Source of the DNA: an uncultured Nostoc sp.
GTDB taxonomy: Bacteria; Cyanobacteriota; Cyanobacteriia; Cyanobacteriales; Nostocaceae
Length of the DNA stretch: 53,048 nt
Direction: 5' to 3'
NCBI RefSeq assembly: GCF_937863485.1
Contig: NZ_CALMFY010000213.1
Location: 13,590 to 66,637 of the forward strand
Below, in pieces: positions 42,639-51,413 of this stretch. Numbering within the stretch: the first letter of the stretch is position 1; each line of letters begins with the position of its first letter. The notes under the pieces are model-generated. The model ran no database searches. It saw only the letters and a list, made by a program, of their open reading frames with translations, and was not told where the DNA came from. The position numbers and the translations under genes are program-made.

Positions 42639-43493
42639 TTACATTGCTACGCGTGGATAAAGTCGTCCACCAATGATCGCCAAGACTGTTACTGTTAATA
42701 AGAGAATTGCCAAATCCCAACCAAAGCCATAAACGCTGATTCCATCCACTAGCATTGTGCTGCGTAAGGCGTCAACCTCATAAGTTAAGGGATTCAAGTG
42801 GGAAATAAACTTTAACCAGTCGGGCATCATTGAGATCGGATAAATAGCATTGCTGGCAAAAAATAACGGCATGGTTAACATTTGTCCAATTCCGGTCATC
42901 CGCTCTCTGGTTTTTGCCAAACAGCCAATAATTAATGAAAAAAGACAAAAGCAAGCCGCTCCCAGCATCACTATTACTAGCACTTGCCCAAAAGCTAGAG
43001 GATGGAGATTTAATTTTACATGTAAGACAAAAGACAATACATAAATTACTGCTACCTGTGATAAGCACCGTACCCCACATGCTAGAGCTTTGCCCAAGAC
43101 CATTGCTAGACGGGGTGTAGGACTAGCAAGGAATTTATGTACAATTCCTAAATCTCGCTCCCAAATTAGTGTCATTCCACCGGTGAAAATAGCTACATTT
43201 AACACGCTTTGAGCGAGAATGCCAGCAGCCATGAAGTCTAAATATGGTAAGTTTCCTGTCGGAACTTCCCGAAGTTTGGAGAACACTTGCCCAAAAATCA
43301 GCAACCATAATGACGGTTGCACTGATCTGACTACTAAATCAGTGGGATCGTGGCGGAGTTTACGCACTTCCAATTCCGCGATCGCCAGAGTTTTCGTAAT
43401 TAGCTCTTTAATTGCAGAGATCAGATTGGCTCGGCGAGTAGGTGGTGTTTTAACCCAACCGTTGAGCAGTACGTCTGGTTCTGGCTGTGTCAC
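42639..43493 (-). CDS. ABC-2 type transport permease (DrrB-like)
   Basis: 284 residues with six membrane segments. An amphipathic N-terminus (TLAIAELEVRKLRHDPTDLV) precedes the first helix; QPSLWLLIFGQVFSKL, AAGILAQSVLNVAIFTGGMT, WERDLGIVHKFLASPTPR and ISHLNPLTYEVDALRS are typical of ABC-2 exporters in the DrrB/NodJ group. It overlaps the ATPase gene by 44 bp (43450-43493), so the two are translationally coupled. It probably exports a hydrophobic drug, lipid or glycan; substrate unknown. Confidence 0.9.
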   Translation of the reverse strand: MTQPEPDVLLNGWVKTPPTRRANLISAIKELITKTLAIAELEVRKLRHDPTDLVVRSVQPSLWLLIFGQVFSKLREVPTGNLPYLDFMAAGILAQSVLNVAIFTGGMTLIWERDLGIVHKFLASPTPRLAMVLGKALACGVRCLSQVAVIYVLSFVLHVKLNLHPLAFGQVLVIVMLGAACFCLFSLIIGCLAKTRERMTGIGQMLTMPLFFASNAIYPISMMPDWLKFISHLNPLTYEVDALRSTMLVDGISVYGFGWDLAILLLTVTVLAIIGGRLYPRVAM

Positions 43494-44301
43494 GGTAGTT
43501 GACTCCTGATGTTAACTGGTCGCCTGTATAGTAAATAAAGACATCATCCAAAGTTGCGTTTGGTTTATCTAAAGAGGCTTTTAAATCGCTTGGTGTCCCT
43601 GTGGTAACGACTTCACCTTGCTGCATAATCGCCACTCGGTTACATAGGTTGTCCGCTTCTTCTAAAAAGTGGGTTGTTAAAAATATAGTTGTGCCGTAAT
43701 CAGCACAGAGTTGTAGCACAAGTTGCCATACTTGAGTTCGAGCGATGGGATCTAGTCCAACAGTCGGCTCATCCAGAAACAAAATTTGGGGTTGATGTAG
43801 AACTGATACGCCGATTTCCAGCTTGCGGATCATCCCACCAGAGTAGTTTCGTACCAAGCGCTGCGCCGCATCTTGCAAACCCATGTATTCTAGAATTTCA
43901 TAGATGCGGCGATCGCGTCCTTTGGCAGGTATTCCATACAGCTTGGCGAAGATTAAGAGATTTTCGTAACCCGTGAGGCTACCATCAGCAGAGAGCGCCT
44001 GGGGGACATAGCCGATAGCTCGTCTCACAGGATTAGGTTGACGAGTCACATCATAGCCAGCCAAAGTTGCTTTCCCTGCACTGATAGGCAGTAAAGTTGT
44101 CAACATCTTAATCACTGTACTTTTCCCTGCGCCATTGGGCCCAAGCAGCCCAAATACTTCGCCCTGTTCCACAGATATGCTCAGGTTATTAACAGCCGTT
44201 AACTTACCAAAACGGCGTGTAAGTCCCTGAGTTTCCAAAATCAGCGGTTTTGGTTCGCTAGGAGGTTCTAACCGATTTATTTTTCCCGTCAGTATTGTCA
44301 C
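43450..44301 (-). CDS. ABC transporter ATPase (DrrA/CcmA-like)
   Basis: 283 residues from the GTG at 44301 (MTILTGKINRLEPP); a TTG at 44319 is an alternative and no ATG fits. Walker A GLLGPNGAGKSTVIKML, Q-loop YVPQALSADGSLTGYEN, signature YSGGMIRKLEIGVSVLHQP, Walker B ILFLDEPTVGLDPIAR and switch His TTHFLEEADNLCNR are all intact. The TLDDVFIYYTG tail is typical of DrrA-like ATPases. It powers the permease encoded by the overlapping downstream gene. Confidence 0.92.
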   Translation of the reverse strand: MTILTGKINRLEPPSEPKPLILETQGLTRRFGKLTAVNNLSISVEQGEVFGLLGPNGAGKSTVIKMLTTLLPISAGKATLAGYDVTRQPNPVRRAIGYVPQALSADGSLTGYENLLIFAKLYGIPAKGRDRRIYEILEYMGLQDAAQRLVRNYSGGMIRKLEIGVSVLHQPQILFLDEPTVGLDPIARTQVWQLVLQLCADYGTTIFLTTHFLEEADNLCNRVAIMQQGEVVTTGTPSDLKASLDKPNATLDDVFIYYTGDQLTSGVNYRDTARTRRTAQRLG

Positions 44302-44500
44302 AAGTTTGATGCACTTCAATTAATTAGCAAAACTAACTATTAGCTTCTCAATATATTTGCCCGAAGTCAATAGACTTCTTGTAAAAATTTGAATGAGAGT
44401 AAAAGAAAACTCAGTAGAATGGTGGCGAGGTTATTGATGGGCGAAGTATCACTGATAAATAAATCGCAAACACTTGCTAGGATAGTCAACAGGCGAAGAA

Positions 44501-45196
44501 ATGTTCAGTATGCCTACTGCTGCCCAGCTAGAGAGTCTATACCGCATTGCCTGTTCAATTCTTCAGCATACTTGGGCTGAGATAGAACATGACCTTGGAT
44601 ACAAAAGCAAAAATTCACCTCCCCAACCAATTCAGCGGAGATTTTCCCGTCTTGCTGCACTTCTCGAAGGGGCTGATGAGGAATTTAAACATCTTCGCAA
44701 TGCAATTGAGGAGTATAAAATTCAGGTAGAAGATAGTATGAATCAAAATAATTTGAACAATGTAAGAATTGATATAGAGTCAATTAAGGAGTTTATACAA
44801 AGAGAACCTTTAGTTAAACAAATAAGTCAAGCTATATCTAACAAAATAAAATTACCTCTCGTAGAAAACCAAAAGGTTGAATCGGATACAATCGAGTACC
44901 TATTGTATTCAGGTTATTCTACTATTGGAGAAATTAAAAGAGATTTAGAACAATATAGAGACCAAATTATAAAATTTACAGTGTTATGGATGAATGAAAG
45001 CGGTAGAAATAACTTTAGCTATATTACTTGTGAAGTAGCATTAATACGTCTTTCTTATATCAAATTAGCTTTGATAGGGAATGCGCCTCATATAATAGAG
45101 CGTCTCAAGTTGTTTCCTCTTAATATAGGTACTGAAGAACAATTTAAACAACTTGCTGCTCGGATTTTGAAAACATATAAAGACATAAATTCGTAA
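44501..45196 (+). CDS. RelA/SpoT-type protein lacking its synthetase core
   Basis: 231 residues. Near the N-terminus SILQHTWAEIEHDLGYKSK followed by RRFSRLAALLEGADEEFKHL is the well-known end of a RelA/SpoT nucleotide pyrophosphokinase domain. The preceding EIQIR motif is lost (YRIAC instead), and the catalytic Gly, Arg and Glu residues upstream are absent; only about 15 residues precede. A 140-residue C-terminal part (IKEFIQREPLVKQISQ, TIEYLLYSGYSTIGEIKRDL) is intact and may be an independent helical domain found in other alarmone-synthetase-like proteins. It is either a 5'-truncated gene or a remnant of a toxic synthetase. ATG at 44510 is an alternative start. Confidence 0.68.
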   Translation: MFSMPTAAQLESLYRIACSILQHTWAEIEHDLGYKSKNSPPQPIQRRFSRLAALLEGADEEFKHLRNAIEEYKIQVEDSMNQNNLNNVRIDIESIKEFIQREPLVKQISQAISNKIKLPLVENQKVESDTIEYLLYSGYSTIGEIKRDLEQYRDQIIKFTVLWMNESGRNNFSYITCEVALIRLSYIKLALIGNAPHIIERLKLFPLNIGTEEQFKQLAARILKTYKDINS

Positions 45197-45274
45197 AATT
45201 TATGATTTGAGGCAATGAGATAGCTTACTATACAATCTTTTATTTGCATGAGATTTTTGAGAATATGGAAGGCT

Positions 45275-45296
45275 CTATAGCAATCCTAAATGATTT
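45275..45296. repeat. Single end of the CTATAGCAATCC element
   Basis: CTATAGCAATCCTAAATGATTT matches the termini of the 106-bp element at 51847. No opposite end is found nearby, so this is a solo end. Confidence 0.55.
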
Positions 45297-45328
45297 AATT
45301 CTGTGTAAGCATTTGGAAGTGATACAAG

Positions 45329-45577
45329 ATGACTAAAAGTAGAATTGAGTTCCTGAATGTAGTAGCACTAACAGTTGATTTACCTGAATACAATCTGTAC
45401 CGTGGTCAAGTTGGCACAGTAGCAGAATTATTAGCTGGTGGTGCTGCATTTGAGGTTGAATTTAGCGATCGCAATGGACGCACTTATGAATCTGTCGGTT
45501 TACGCCCAGAGCAAATTATGGTGTTACATTTTGAGCCAGCATCCCCTGATTCAGTAAGGCCAATGGTGACAGCATAA
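45329..45577 (+). CDS. DUF4926 domain protein
   Basis: 82 residues: LNVVALTVDLPEYNLYRGQV, GTVAELLAGGAAFEVEFSDR and LRPEQIMVLHFE are the motifs of DUF4926, a small beta-barrel-like family with unknown function that is often found near toxin-antitoxin genes. It stands alone here, with the RelA/SpoT remnant upstream. The start is ATG at 45329 (MTKSRIEFLN). Confidence 0.85.
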   Translation: MTKSRIEFLNVVALTVDLPEYNLYRGQVGTVAELLAGGAAFEVEFSDRNGRTYESVGLRPEQIMVLHFEPASPDSVRPMVTA

Positions 45578-45682
45578 GTTGTTGTGCCCAGAGCGATGCC
45601 CACGGCTGGCTATTCGGCGTCGCAGCTTTATCAGATATTCTGAAATAAAATCATATCTATAAATCTTCCACAAAATATCCGA

Positions 45683-46270
45683 TTATGTATGCACTGCTAG
45701 ACGGCAATCATTCAGAAGCACGTCAAGTTCTTTTACAACTTTCCAAGGATTTCTGCCTTTTAACACAGCAGCGATCGCAGCCTCATAAGGATTTCTACCT
45801 GTTCTTTTCACAGCAGCTATTGCAGCTTGATTTGATAATCCTCGGACACTAACTAGCCATGCCGCTAATACATGTCCAGTACGTCCAATTCCACCAGAGC
45901 AGTGTACTACGACTTTCTCATTTTGCTTATCTGCTTCGATTAAGAAAGGAAGTATTTTCTGTGTCAGGGTTTCTAAATCAGATAGATGGAAATCTGCAAT
46001 TGGTGCCCAACAAACTAGCTGATTACCAAATTCCTGTTTGTATGTATCCAGAAGTCCAGAGTAATAAGCTAGCTGTTGATCAGGAAGAAGGCAGCAAACT
46101 CGCTTGATATCTTGATACTTCATGAATTGTATCCAATTTTGAACCTTATTGTTAGTGTATCCAGGTCGTGCAGCACCAAACACTATTTGCTCGTTTTCCC
46201 AAGCTGGGGCAAACTTATATATCTTTAACAGTCTGACTTCGGAATCTTGGAAGTTGCTCGTTGCAGCCAT
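45683..46270 (-). CDS. Dual-specificity protein phosphatase
   Basis: 195 residues. The P-loop VVHCSGGIGRTGHVLAAWLV has the catalytic Cys and Arg of CX5R enzymes, with general acid Asp in WAPIADFHLSDLE. It ends with two related segments, KRTGRNPYEAAIAAV and LKGRNPWKVVKEL, a likely internal duplication. Such enzymes dephosphorylate Tyr, Ser/Thr or phosphosugars. Monocistronic and convergent with the DUF4926 gene. Confidence 0.9.
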   Translation of the reverse strand: MAATSNFQDSEVRLLKIYKFAPAWENEQIVFGAARPGYTNNKVQNWIQFMKYQDIKRVCCLLPDQQLAYYSGLLDTYKQEFGNQLVCWAPIADFHLSDLETLTQKILPFLIEADKQNEKVVVHCSGGIGRTGHVLAAWLVSVRGLSNQAAIAAVKRTGRNPYEAAIAAVLKGRNPWKVVKELDVLLNDCRLAVHT

Positions 46271-46393
46271 AAAATAGTTAGTTATTTTTTGATTAAATAG
46301 AATACTTTGCCGGAGCCTTCAGGAGGTAAATTACATATTATAAATCTGCGTCGATAATATCACGTTCGGATCAGATATCTCCAGAAATTAATT

Positions 46394-46609
46394 ATGCATT
46401 GCCTGAAATCTTTGGTAGCAGATGAAGCCCTCTCTTTATTCAAAAGTACACAAGCAACATTTCTCGTTGACTCACTCAATGATTTTAGAGGAACACTTAT
46501 TCAGCAGCGTGCAGCGATTCTAGCGGAACCGAATAAAATTCCCACTAGAATCAATATGCGAGTGATGCATCCTGATGGAACAATTATTGAGTATGTTGAG
46601 TTCGCTTGA
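46394..46609 (+). pseudogene. Truncated VOC (glyoxalase-like) gene, copy A
   Basis: The 71-residue frame from ATG 46394 matches the C-terminal half of the intact VOC protein at 51414: FKSTQATFLVDSLNDFRGTL here, FKSTHATFLVDSLNDFKEVL there, and both end MHPDGTIIEYxEF. The N-terminal half (first beta-alpha-beta-beta-beta module with the metal His) is missing. It is followed 28 bp later by an intact GNAT gene, mirroring copy B. Confidence 0.88.
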
Positions 46610-46637
46610 TTAATTTTTAGCCCAAAAAGGATCTGCT

Positions 46638-47237
46638 ATGAAGGCTACAATCAGACTAGCTAATGAAAGTGATGCCTTAAAAATGCTGGCAATTTATGCG
46701 CCAGTTGTTCGAGAAACTTCGATTTCCTTTGAGATAGAACCTCCTAGTGAAACGGAATTTCAAGGGCGCATCAAGAACTATCAACAGCAAATGCCTTGGC
46801 TAGTGTGTCAAATTAACGGTGAACTTCTAGGTTATGCCTATGCTACTCCCTACCGGACTCGTGCCGCTTACCAATGGTCTGTGGAATCATCTGTGTACGT
46901 AAATGTTGAGCATCGCAGAAAAGGAGTTGCTAAAGCCTTGTATAGTTCCCTTTTTCAGTTACTTCAACTCCAAGGATTTTACAACGTTTTTGCCGCGATC
47001 GCTTTACCTAATCCAGCAAGTGTAGCTGTGCATGAGGCTATCGGTTTTTCACCTGTAGGTGTATTTTGCAGAGTTGGGTATAAATTTAGTGAGTGGCATG
47101 ATGTCGGGTGGTGGCAACTATCTCTGCAACAAGAGCAACCGCTACCTGTAAATCCACCTCTTTCTTTGCTAGAACTTCAAAAATTGTCTCTGTGGGATGA
47201 AGCTTTAAGAAGTGGACTCCTGCTACTTCGAGTTTAA
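46638..47237 (+). CDS. GNAT N-acetyltransferase, phosphinothricin acetyltransferase-like
   Basis: 199 residues. IRLANESDALKMLAIYAPVV and ETSISFEIEPPSETEFQGRI, then PWLVCQINGELLGYAYATPY, YVNVEHRRKGVAKALYSSLF (acetyl-CoA loop RRKGVAKAL), SVAVHEAIGFSPVGVFCRVG and YKFSEWHDVGWWQLSL are the Pat/ArsN pattern. It would acetylate phosphinothricin-like amino-acid analogues or related amines. The C-terminal 30 residues (PPLSLLELQKLSLW) are an extension. The upstream VOC gene is truncated; a second VOC-GNAT copy at 51414 has the opposite damage. Confidence 0.9.
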   Translation: MKATIRLANESDALKMLAIYAPVVRETSISFEIEPPSETEFQGRIKNYQQQMPWLVCQINGELLGYAYATPYRTRAAYQWSVESSVYVNVEHRRKGVAKALYSSLFQLLQLQGFYNVFAAIALPNPASVAVHEAIGFSPVGVFCRVGYKFSEWHDVGWWQLSLQQEQPLPVNPPLSLLELQKLSLWDEALRSGLLLLRV

Positions 47238-47312
47238 ATTAGCTTCTTGCCATTATAGATCCTGGCATACTAACTTTTGAAGTACTTTTGGGATTTAGAA
47301 AAGTTTTTAAAT

Positions 47313-48032
47313 CTAATTCAAACATAGGATTTTTAAATACTCTTGCACAGCAGTAAATAGTCCTACCTCCAAAGCATCGGCAATCAAGGCATGACCAATA
47401 GACACTTCAATTATGCCAGAAATTGAACAGAACTTTTCTAAGTTTTGTAGATTTAAATCATGCCCAGCGTTGACTCCTAAACCAATTTCCTGAGCCTTTT
47501 GTGTTGCTTGTTGGTAGTCTTGAAATACAGACTCTACATTGCCATTACGAAAAGCTGTAGCATAAGGTTCTGTATATAGCTCAATGCGATCGCTTCCAAT
47601 CTCTTTAGCACGTTTAATTTGAGTTAAGTCAGTATCCATAAACAAGCTAACTCGAACTCCGAGGTCTTTTAACTCTCGAATGATTGGTCTGAGCCAAAAG
47701 CCATCTGTAGCCAGATCCCATCCGTGGTCTGATGTGAAAGCATCAGGTGCATCGGGAACTAAGGTACACTGCGTTGGTTTGATTTTTCGGACTATCTCTA
47801 AAAATTCAGGTGAGGGATTACCTTCTATGTTGAACTCAACAGTCAATATCTGCGCCAGTGCATCGACATCTTCGGGCTTGATATGTCGTTGGTCTGGGCG
47901 TGGGTGAACTGTGATTCCCTGTGCGCCAGCTTTAATGCAGGTAAAAGCCGCTTCAATCACACTCGGTCTACCAAAATTTCGAGTATTCCTGAGTAAAGCG
48001 ACTTTGTTAAGGTTAACGCTGAGATTGGTCAT
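47313..48032 (-). CDS. pdxJ: Pyridoxine 5'-phosphate synthase PdxJ
   Basis: 239 residues: LSVNLNKVALLRNTRNFGRP, GITVHPRPDQRHIKPEDVDA, EFNIEGNPSPEFLEIVRKIK, CTLVPDAPDAFTSDHGWDL, ERIELYTEPYA (here DRIELYTEPYATAFRNG) and GVNAGHDLNLQNLEKF are diagnostic. PdxJ condenses 1-deoxy-xylulose 5-phosphate with aminoacetone 3-phosphate in vitamin B6 synthesis. Its start overlaps by 4 bp the end of a GST-like remnant, a chance stop/start junction (ATGA). Confidence 0.93.
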   Translation of the reverse strand: MTNLSVNLNKVALLRNTRNFGRPSVIEAAFTCIKAGAQGITVHPRPDQRHIKPEDVDALAQILTVEFNIEGNPSPEFLEIVRKIKPTQCTLVPDAPDAFTSDHGWDLATDGFWLRPIIRELKDLGVRVSLFMDTDLTQIKRAKEIGSDRIELYTEPYATAFRNGNVESVFQDYQQATQKAQEIGLGVNAGHDLNLQNLEKFCSISGIIEVSIGHALIADALEVGLFTAVQEYLKILCLN

Positions 48033-48214
48033 ACTACAAAATTTAGTCCATCGTTAGGTTTGTTATTTACCGCCTGACATATAAATAATTTGTGGATTTT
48101 ACGAATAGTTGAATATGGATCTAAAAAGTATTTAAATCGCTCGGCATTATAAACTTGAGGTACGAGGAATATATCTGCGATCGTTGGTTCCTTGTCGGGA
48201 GCGGGTACATACAA
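48029..48214 (-). pseudogene. C-terminal remnant of a zeta-class GST / maleylacetoacetate isomerase
   Basis: The 61-residue frame contains EPTIADIFLVPQVYNAERF and YFLDPYSTIRKIHKLFICQA, the signature C-terminal helices of maleylacetoacetate isomerase-type GSTs (TIADxxLVPQVYNAxRF). About 150 N-terminal residues, including the glutathione-binding thioredoxin domain, are missing. The stop overlaps the pdxJ start by 4 bp. The remnant could still supply the transcript leader for pdxJ. Confidence 0.8.
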
Positions 48215-48325
48215 TTTTCAGTAAAACTGAATTGGTGTCTCATTATTTCTGTCGTAATCATTAACTTGTTAATTTAGCTTGTAACATCATTCGTAATTCC
48301 CAAATTAGGAATTACGAATTAGGAA

Positions 48326-49405
48326 TTAGGAATTATTCACTTTGCCTTGCCAAACAATTTCCTTAACTTTGATTTCTTTCGGGATCAATTTAATTTTGTA
48401 GAAAGTATCTGCAACCTCTTGTTGTTTAGTAATTATTTCATCTGTGAGCGGAAGTACATCATACTCACGCCGCTTTTCTGCTATTTCCAATACAGGAGCA
48501 TCTATACCCAAAGCAGGGGAAAGAAATTTAGCAACTTCACCAGGATTATTCTTTGCCCAGTTGCTGACTTTCTTGACCTGATCTAGAACTATTTTCAAGG
48601 CATCCGGCTTGGCATCAACAAAAGATTTTGCAGCCAGATAATAACCACGATTGGGAGCTAATCCCGTCGCGTCAGCTAAAGTCCGTGCGCCTGTTGCTGC
48701 TTCTGCTGCGGCTAAATAAGGGTCCCAAATTGCCCAAGCATCAACGTTTTTTCTCTCAAAGACAGCACGAGCATCGGCGGGAGTGAGAGTTACTCGTTGG
48801 ATGTCACTGTACTGTACTCCTGCCTTTTCCAGTGCTTTCACCAATAGGTAGTTAGCATTAGAACCTTTGGCAAAAGCAATTTTTTTGCCCTTGAGTTCAG
48901 CCACACTTTTAATAGGTGAATCCTTGGGTACCAGGATGGCTTCAGCCTTGGGACTCCAAGGATCGTAGGCAACATAAACCAAAGGAACACCCCCAGCTTG
49001 AGCAAATATAGGTGGTGATTCTCCGGTATAACCAAAATCAATACTGCCTGCATTCAATGCCTCTAGGAGTGGGGGGCCAGCCGGAAATTCTGACCAAGTT
49101 ACGGAAGATCCTGAAGCTGCAAAAGCTTTCTCTAATTCCCCTCTCGCCTTCAGTGCATAGAGGACAGTTGACGCTTTCTGGTAACCTATATGAACTGTAG
49201 TGCCGCTAGCTGCTGGGCTAGGACTAGTTGTCTCTTGTGTGCCATTGTTGCTTGCGCTTGGAGAACAAGCAGAGACAGCCAAAGTTAAACTAAATCCCAC
49301 TGCAAACAGTAGGGAAAAGGTGCGGATTCTTTGTTGTTGGAACCTTTGGAGGAAGGCAAAACCCATACCCAACAGTTGGGTTAAAGAGAACTTATTCAAC
49401 ATCAT
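48326..49405 (-). CDS. Aliphatic sulfonate ABC transporter substrate-binding lipoprotein (SsuA-like)
   Basis: 359 residues from ATG 49405 (GTG 49408 adds one). The lipobox is VSACSPSA at about residues 45-52 after a long N-terminal leader. The mature domain shows TTVHIGYQKASTVLYALKAR, FPAGPPLLEALNAGSIDFGY, GESPPIFAQAGG and VELKGKKIAFAKGSNANYLL (here AELKGKKIAFAKGSNANYLL), typical of SsuA/TauA proteins. It binds sulfonates or related anions outside the membrane. No permease or ATPase gene is adjacent, so it is an orphan that must pair with a transporter elsewhere. Confidence 0.9.
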   Translation of the reverse strand: MMLNKFSLTQLLGMGFAFLQRFQQQRIRTFSLLFAVGFSLTLAVSACSPSASNNGTQETTSPSPAASGTTVHIGYQKASTVLYALKARGELEKAFAASGSSVTWSEFPAGPPLLEALNAGSIDFGYTGESPPIFAQAGGVPLVYVAYDPWSPKAEAILVPKDSPIKSVAELKGKKIAFAKGSNANYLLVKALEKAGVQYSDIQRVTLTPADARAVFERKNVDAWAIWDPYLAAAEAATGARTLADATGLAPNRGYYLAAKSFVDAKPDALKIVLDQVKKVSNWAKNNPGEVAKFLSPALGIDAPVLEIAEKRREYDVLPLTDEIITKQQEVADTFYKIKLIPKEIKVKEIVWQGKVNNS

Positions 49406-49615
49406 CACTCTGCCTTCAGGGTAAATTAATATCAGACTTCAGCTAACCTCCGGCATAACTCCGGCAAGTTTATTGGTTTACCGTATGATTAGAGAATGAT
49501 AAAAATATCACATAGTTAAGGCTAAAAAGCAAGTTTATTCGCTGAATAAAAAATTTTTCTTAAAGCTATGGCTATTGGTGTCAAATCTAAACTCAATCGG
49601 ATCACAAAGTAGGCG

Positions 49616-50305
49616 ATGATAGATAATATTCTTCAACAACAAATTGAGTACTATCGTGCTAGAGCCAACGAATATGATCAGTGGTTCTATAGGATAGGAC
49701 GCTACGATCGCGGTATCGAAAACAATCAGCGGTGGTTTAATGAAGTAGCTGTTATCAAAAATACATTACACCAAATTGGCGTGGTGGATGATATTTTAGA
49801 GTTAGCATGTGGAACAGGTATCTGGACGCAGGAGCTTTTAAGTATCGGTAAAAAAATTACTGCGATCGATGCCTCTGAAGAAGTGATTGCAATTAATCGC
49901 TCTAAGTTATTTTCACTGAGTGTTGAATATCACTTAATTGATTTATTTACATGGCAACCTGATTCTGAATATGATTTAGTGTTCTTTGCTTTTTGGCTGT
50001 CTCATGTGCCACCAAAATTACTCGATTCATTTTTGACGAAAGTTTATCAATCTGTTCGCGTTGGTGGACAAGTATTTATCATTGACTCTTCTTTTGAACC
50101 GACATCCACGGCTAACAATCATATCCTTGAAGACGACGGAAACATATATAAAACCCGTAAGTTAAATAATGGTCAAGAATTCCAGATTTTCAAAATTTTT
50201 TATCAGCCAGATGAACTTAAGGATAAGCTAAAAAAAGCAAGTTTTCAGGCTGAGGTGAAGGTGACAGATAACTATTTTATTTATGCACAGGGGAAAAAGG
50301 TTTAG
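49616..50305 (+). CDS. Class I SAM-dependent methyltransferase
   Basis: 229 residues. Motif I is ILELACGTGIWTQELLSIG with KITAIDASEEVIAINR; post-motifs DLVFFAFWLSHVPP and VGGQVFIIDSS complete a Rossmann-fold methyltransferase. The N-terminal QQQIEYYRARANEYDQWFYR is common in ubiquinone/menaquinone-like or small-molecule O-methyltransferases. Substrate unknown. No operon partner; a repeat-rich region begins just after its stop. Confidence 0.9.
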   Translation: MIDNILQQQIEYYRARANEYDQWFYRIGRYDRGIENNQRWFNEVAVIKNTLHQIGVVDDILELACGTGIWTQELLSIGKKITAIDASEEVIAINRSKLFSLSVEYHLIDLFTWQPDSEYDLVFFAFWLSHVPPKLLDSFLTKVYQSVRVGGQVFIIDSSFEPTSTANNHILEDDGNIYKTRKLNNGQEFQIFKIFYQPDELKDKLKKASFQAEVKVTDNYFIYAQGKKV

Positions 50306-50318
50306 CAGATAGCCCACA

Positions 50319-50528
50319 GGGAGCATCCCAAATGTGTAAAACATAATTTGTCATTGCGTAGGCGGAGCCTTCCTACAGGGTACGGAATGCAGTCAAGCAA
50401 AGCAATCGTTTTGTACAGATGAAGTGAATTGCAACATTTGGGCTACCTTGCGGGTTCTGAGTTCGGAAAGCGTCTGGTAGAGTTGGACTACGCTTCATTA
50501 GTAAATTTGCTTGCATTGGGATGCTCCC
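50319..50528. repeat. Inverted-repeat element with GGGAGCATCCCAAATG ends
   Basis: GGGAGCATCCCAAATG (50319-50334) faces CATTGGGATGCTCCC (50514-50528), complementary except for one missing T. The interior carries AGGCGGAGCC- and AGTTGGACT-type small repeats. No ORF is credible and no target duplication was found. Probably a MITE-like unit with later insertions. Confidence 0.55.
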
Positions 50529-51244
50529 TAGTACCGCAAGGCGGAAATCAAAACTCAAAAGTCAAAAGTCAAAAGTATAACGGAATGAGCTTTTTAGGAT
50601 TTTTAAATGGTTGCTCTATTTACGCCGTGTTGTACTAGCTCACAGACTTCTGACACACTCCTGAGAGGATGTCTGAGAAGTATCAAATATTTGCTGATCC
50701 CTCCACTCCCCACGCCAGTCACTCCACTTGGGGAAACCCCAGATGCTTTCTACAAGACCAGAGGCGAACGCGGACTCGTTGGCGCAGCTTCTGGTAGAGA
50801 AGAGGCTGCGCTATGGGCGGCAGGCATCGTCTCACGCCACTTGACGCCAGTCCGCTCAAGTCGCCAGAGCCTTTCGGCAGTTCCTCCTGGGGGAAACCCC
50901 CTACAGCCCTACGGGCATCCTACGGCAGGCGCTAACCTCTCACGAATGGGAGAAGACCGGACTGCCGACGCTCCTACGTCGCTCTAAGCGTTGGCGGAGC
51001 CTCTCTAAGAGTTGCCATGCCGCAGTACGCTGCGCTAACACCACACGGCTGGCTCCTCTACTTGAAGCCCAAGACCGCATTAGCTCTCCATGAGCAAGTG
51101 GTGTGAATTTAGAGGGATCTCTAAGCGTTTGGTGTATACAAAAAAGTTTTCAGACATCCTCTAAAGCTAGGTACTGATGCTTGAGCATGTATATATATTG
51201 GTAATAGCTATACAGATGACTTCTGTGGAGCTAAAGGTGTAGAA
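50529..51244. repeat. Repeat mosaic without genes
   Basis: It holds reversed TTTTGAC heptads (50555-50576), a unit at about 50590-50638 shared with 51981-52079, and a patch GGGGGAAACCCCCTACAGCC (50890-50909) continuing to about 50942, shared with 52173-52226. The region 50700-51060 is an unbroken run of CGCCAGTC, GTTGGCGCAG, CGGAGCC modules. The open frame 50607-50987 in it is composition-driven. Confidence 0.6.
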
Positions 51245-51352
51245 ATGAAATGTATTTTGATTGACAGTGAACAACGTGATCAAGAGCTAGGTAAACAGAG
51301 AGTTGAAGACCTTTTTCAAATTGAAGATAGGCTATTTATTGATCAATCTTAG
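51245..51352 (+). CDS. Small ORF, 35 residues
   Basis: MKCILIDSEQRDQELGKQRV followed by EDLFQIEDRLFIDQS and stop. AGGTG lies about 8 bp upstream of the ATG. It is amphipathic and acidic and could be the N-terminal fragment of a longer unknown protein. It precedes the VOC gene by 61 bp. I do not recognise it. Confidence 0.35.
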   Translation: MKCILIDSEQRDQELGKQRVEDLFQIEDRLFIDQS

Positions 51353-51413
51353 TAAACTATGATTGCCGAATAAGCAAAATAAAATACACTAGCTGCCTAA
51401 TAGACAGTTTGCA

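Noticed and set aside
44389..44580. Upstream frame as the missing RelA/SpoT catalytic half
   Set aside because: It is in another frame, its sequence does not resemble the synthetase domain, and it overlaps the real frame.
50607..50987. 126-residue plus-strand frame
   Set aside because: It is composed of CGCCAGTC, GGGGGAAACCCCC and similar repeats that also occur noncoding at 52140-52260.
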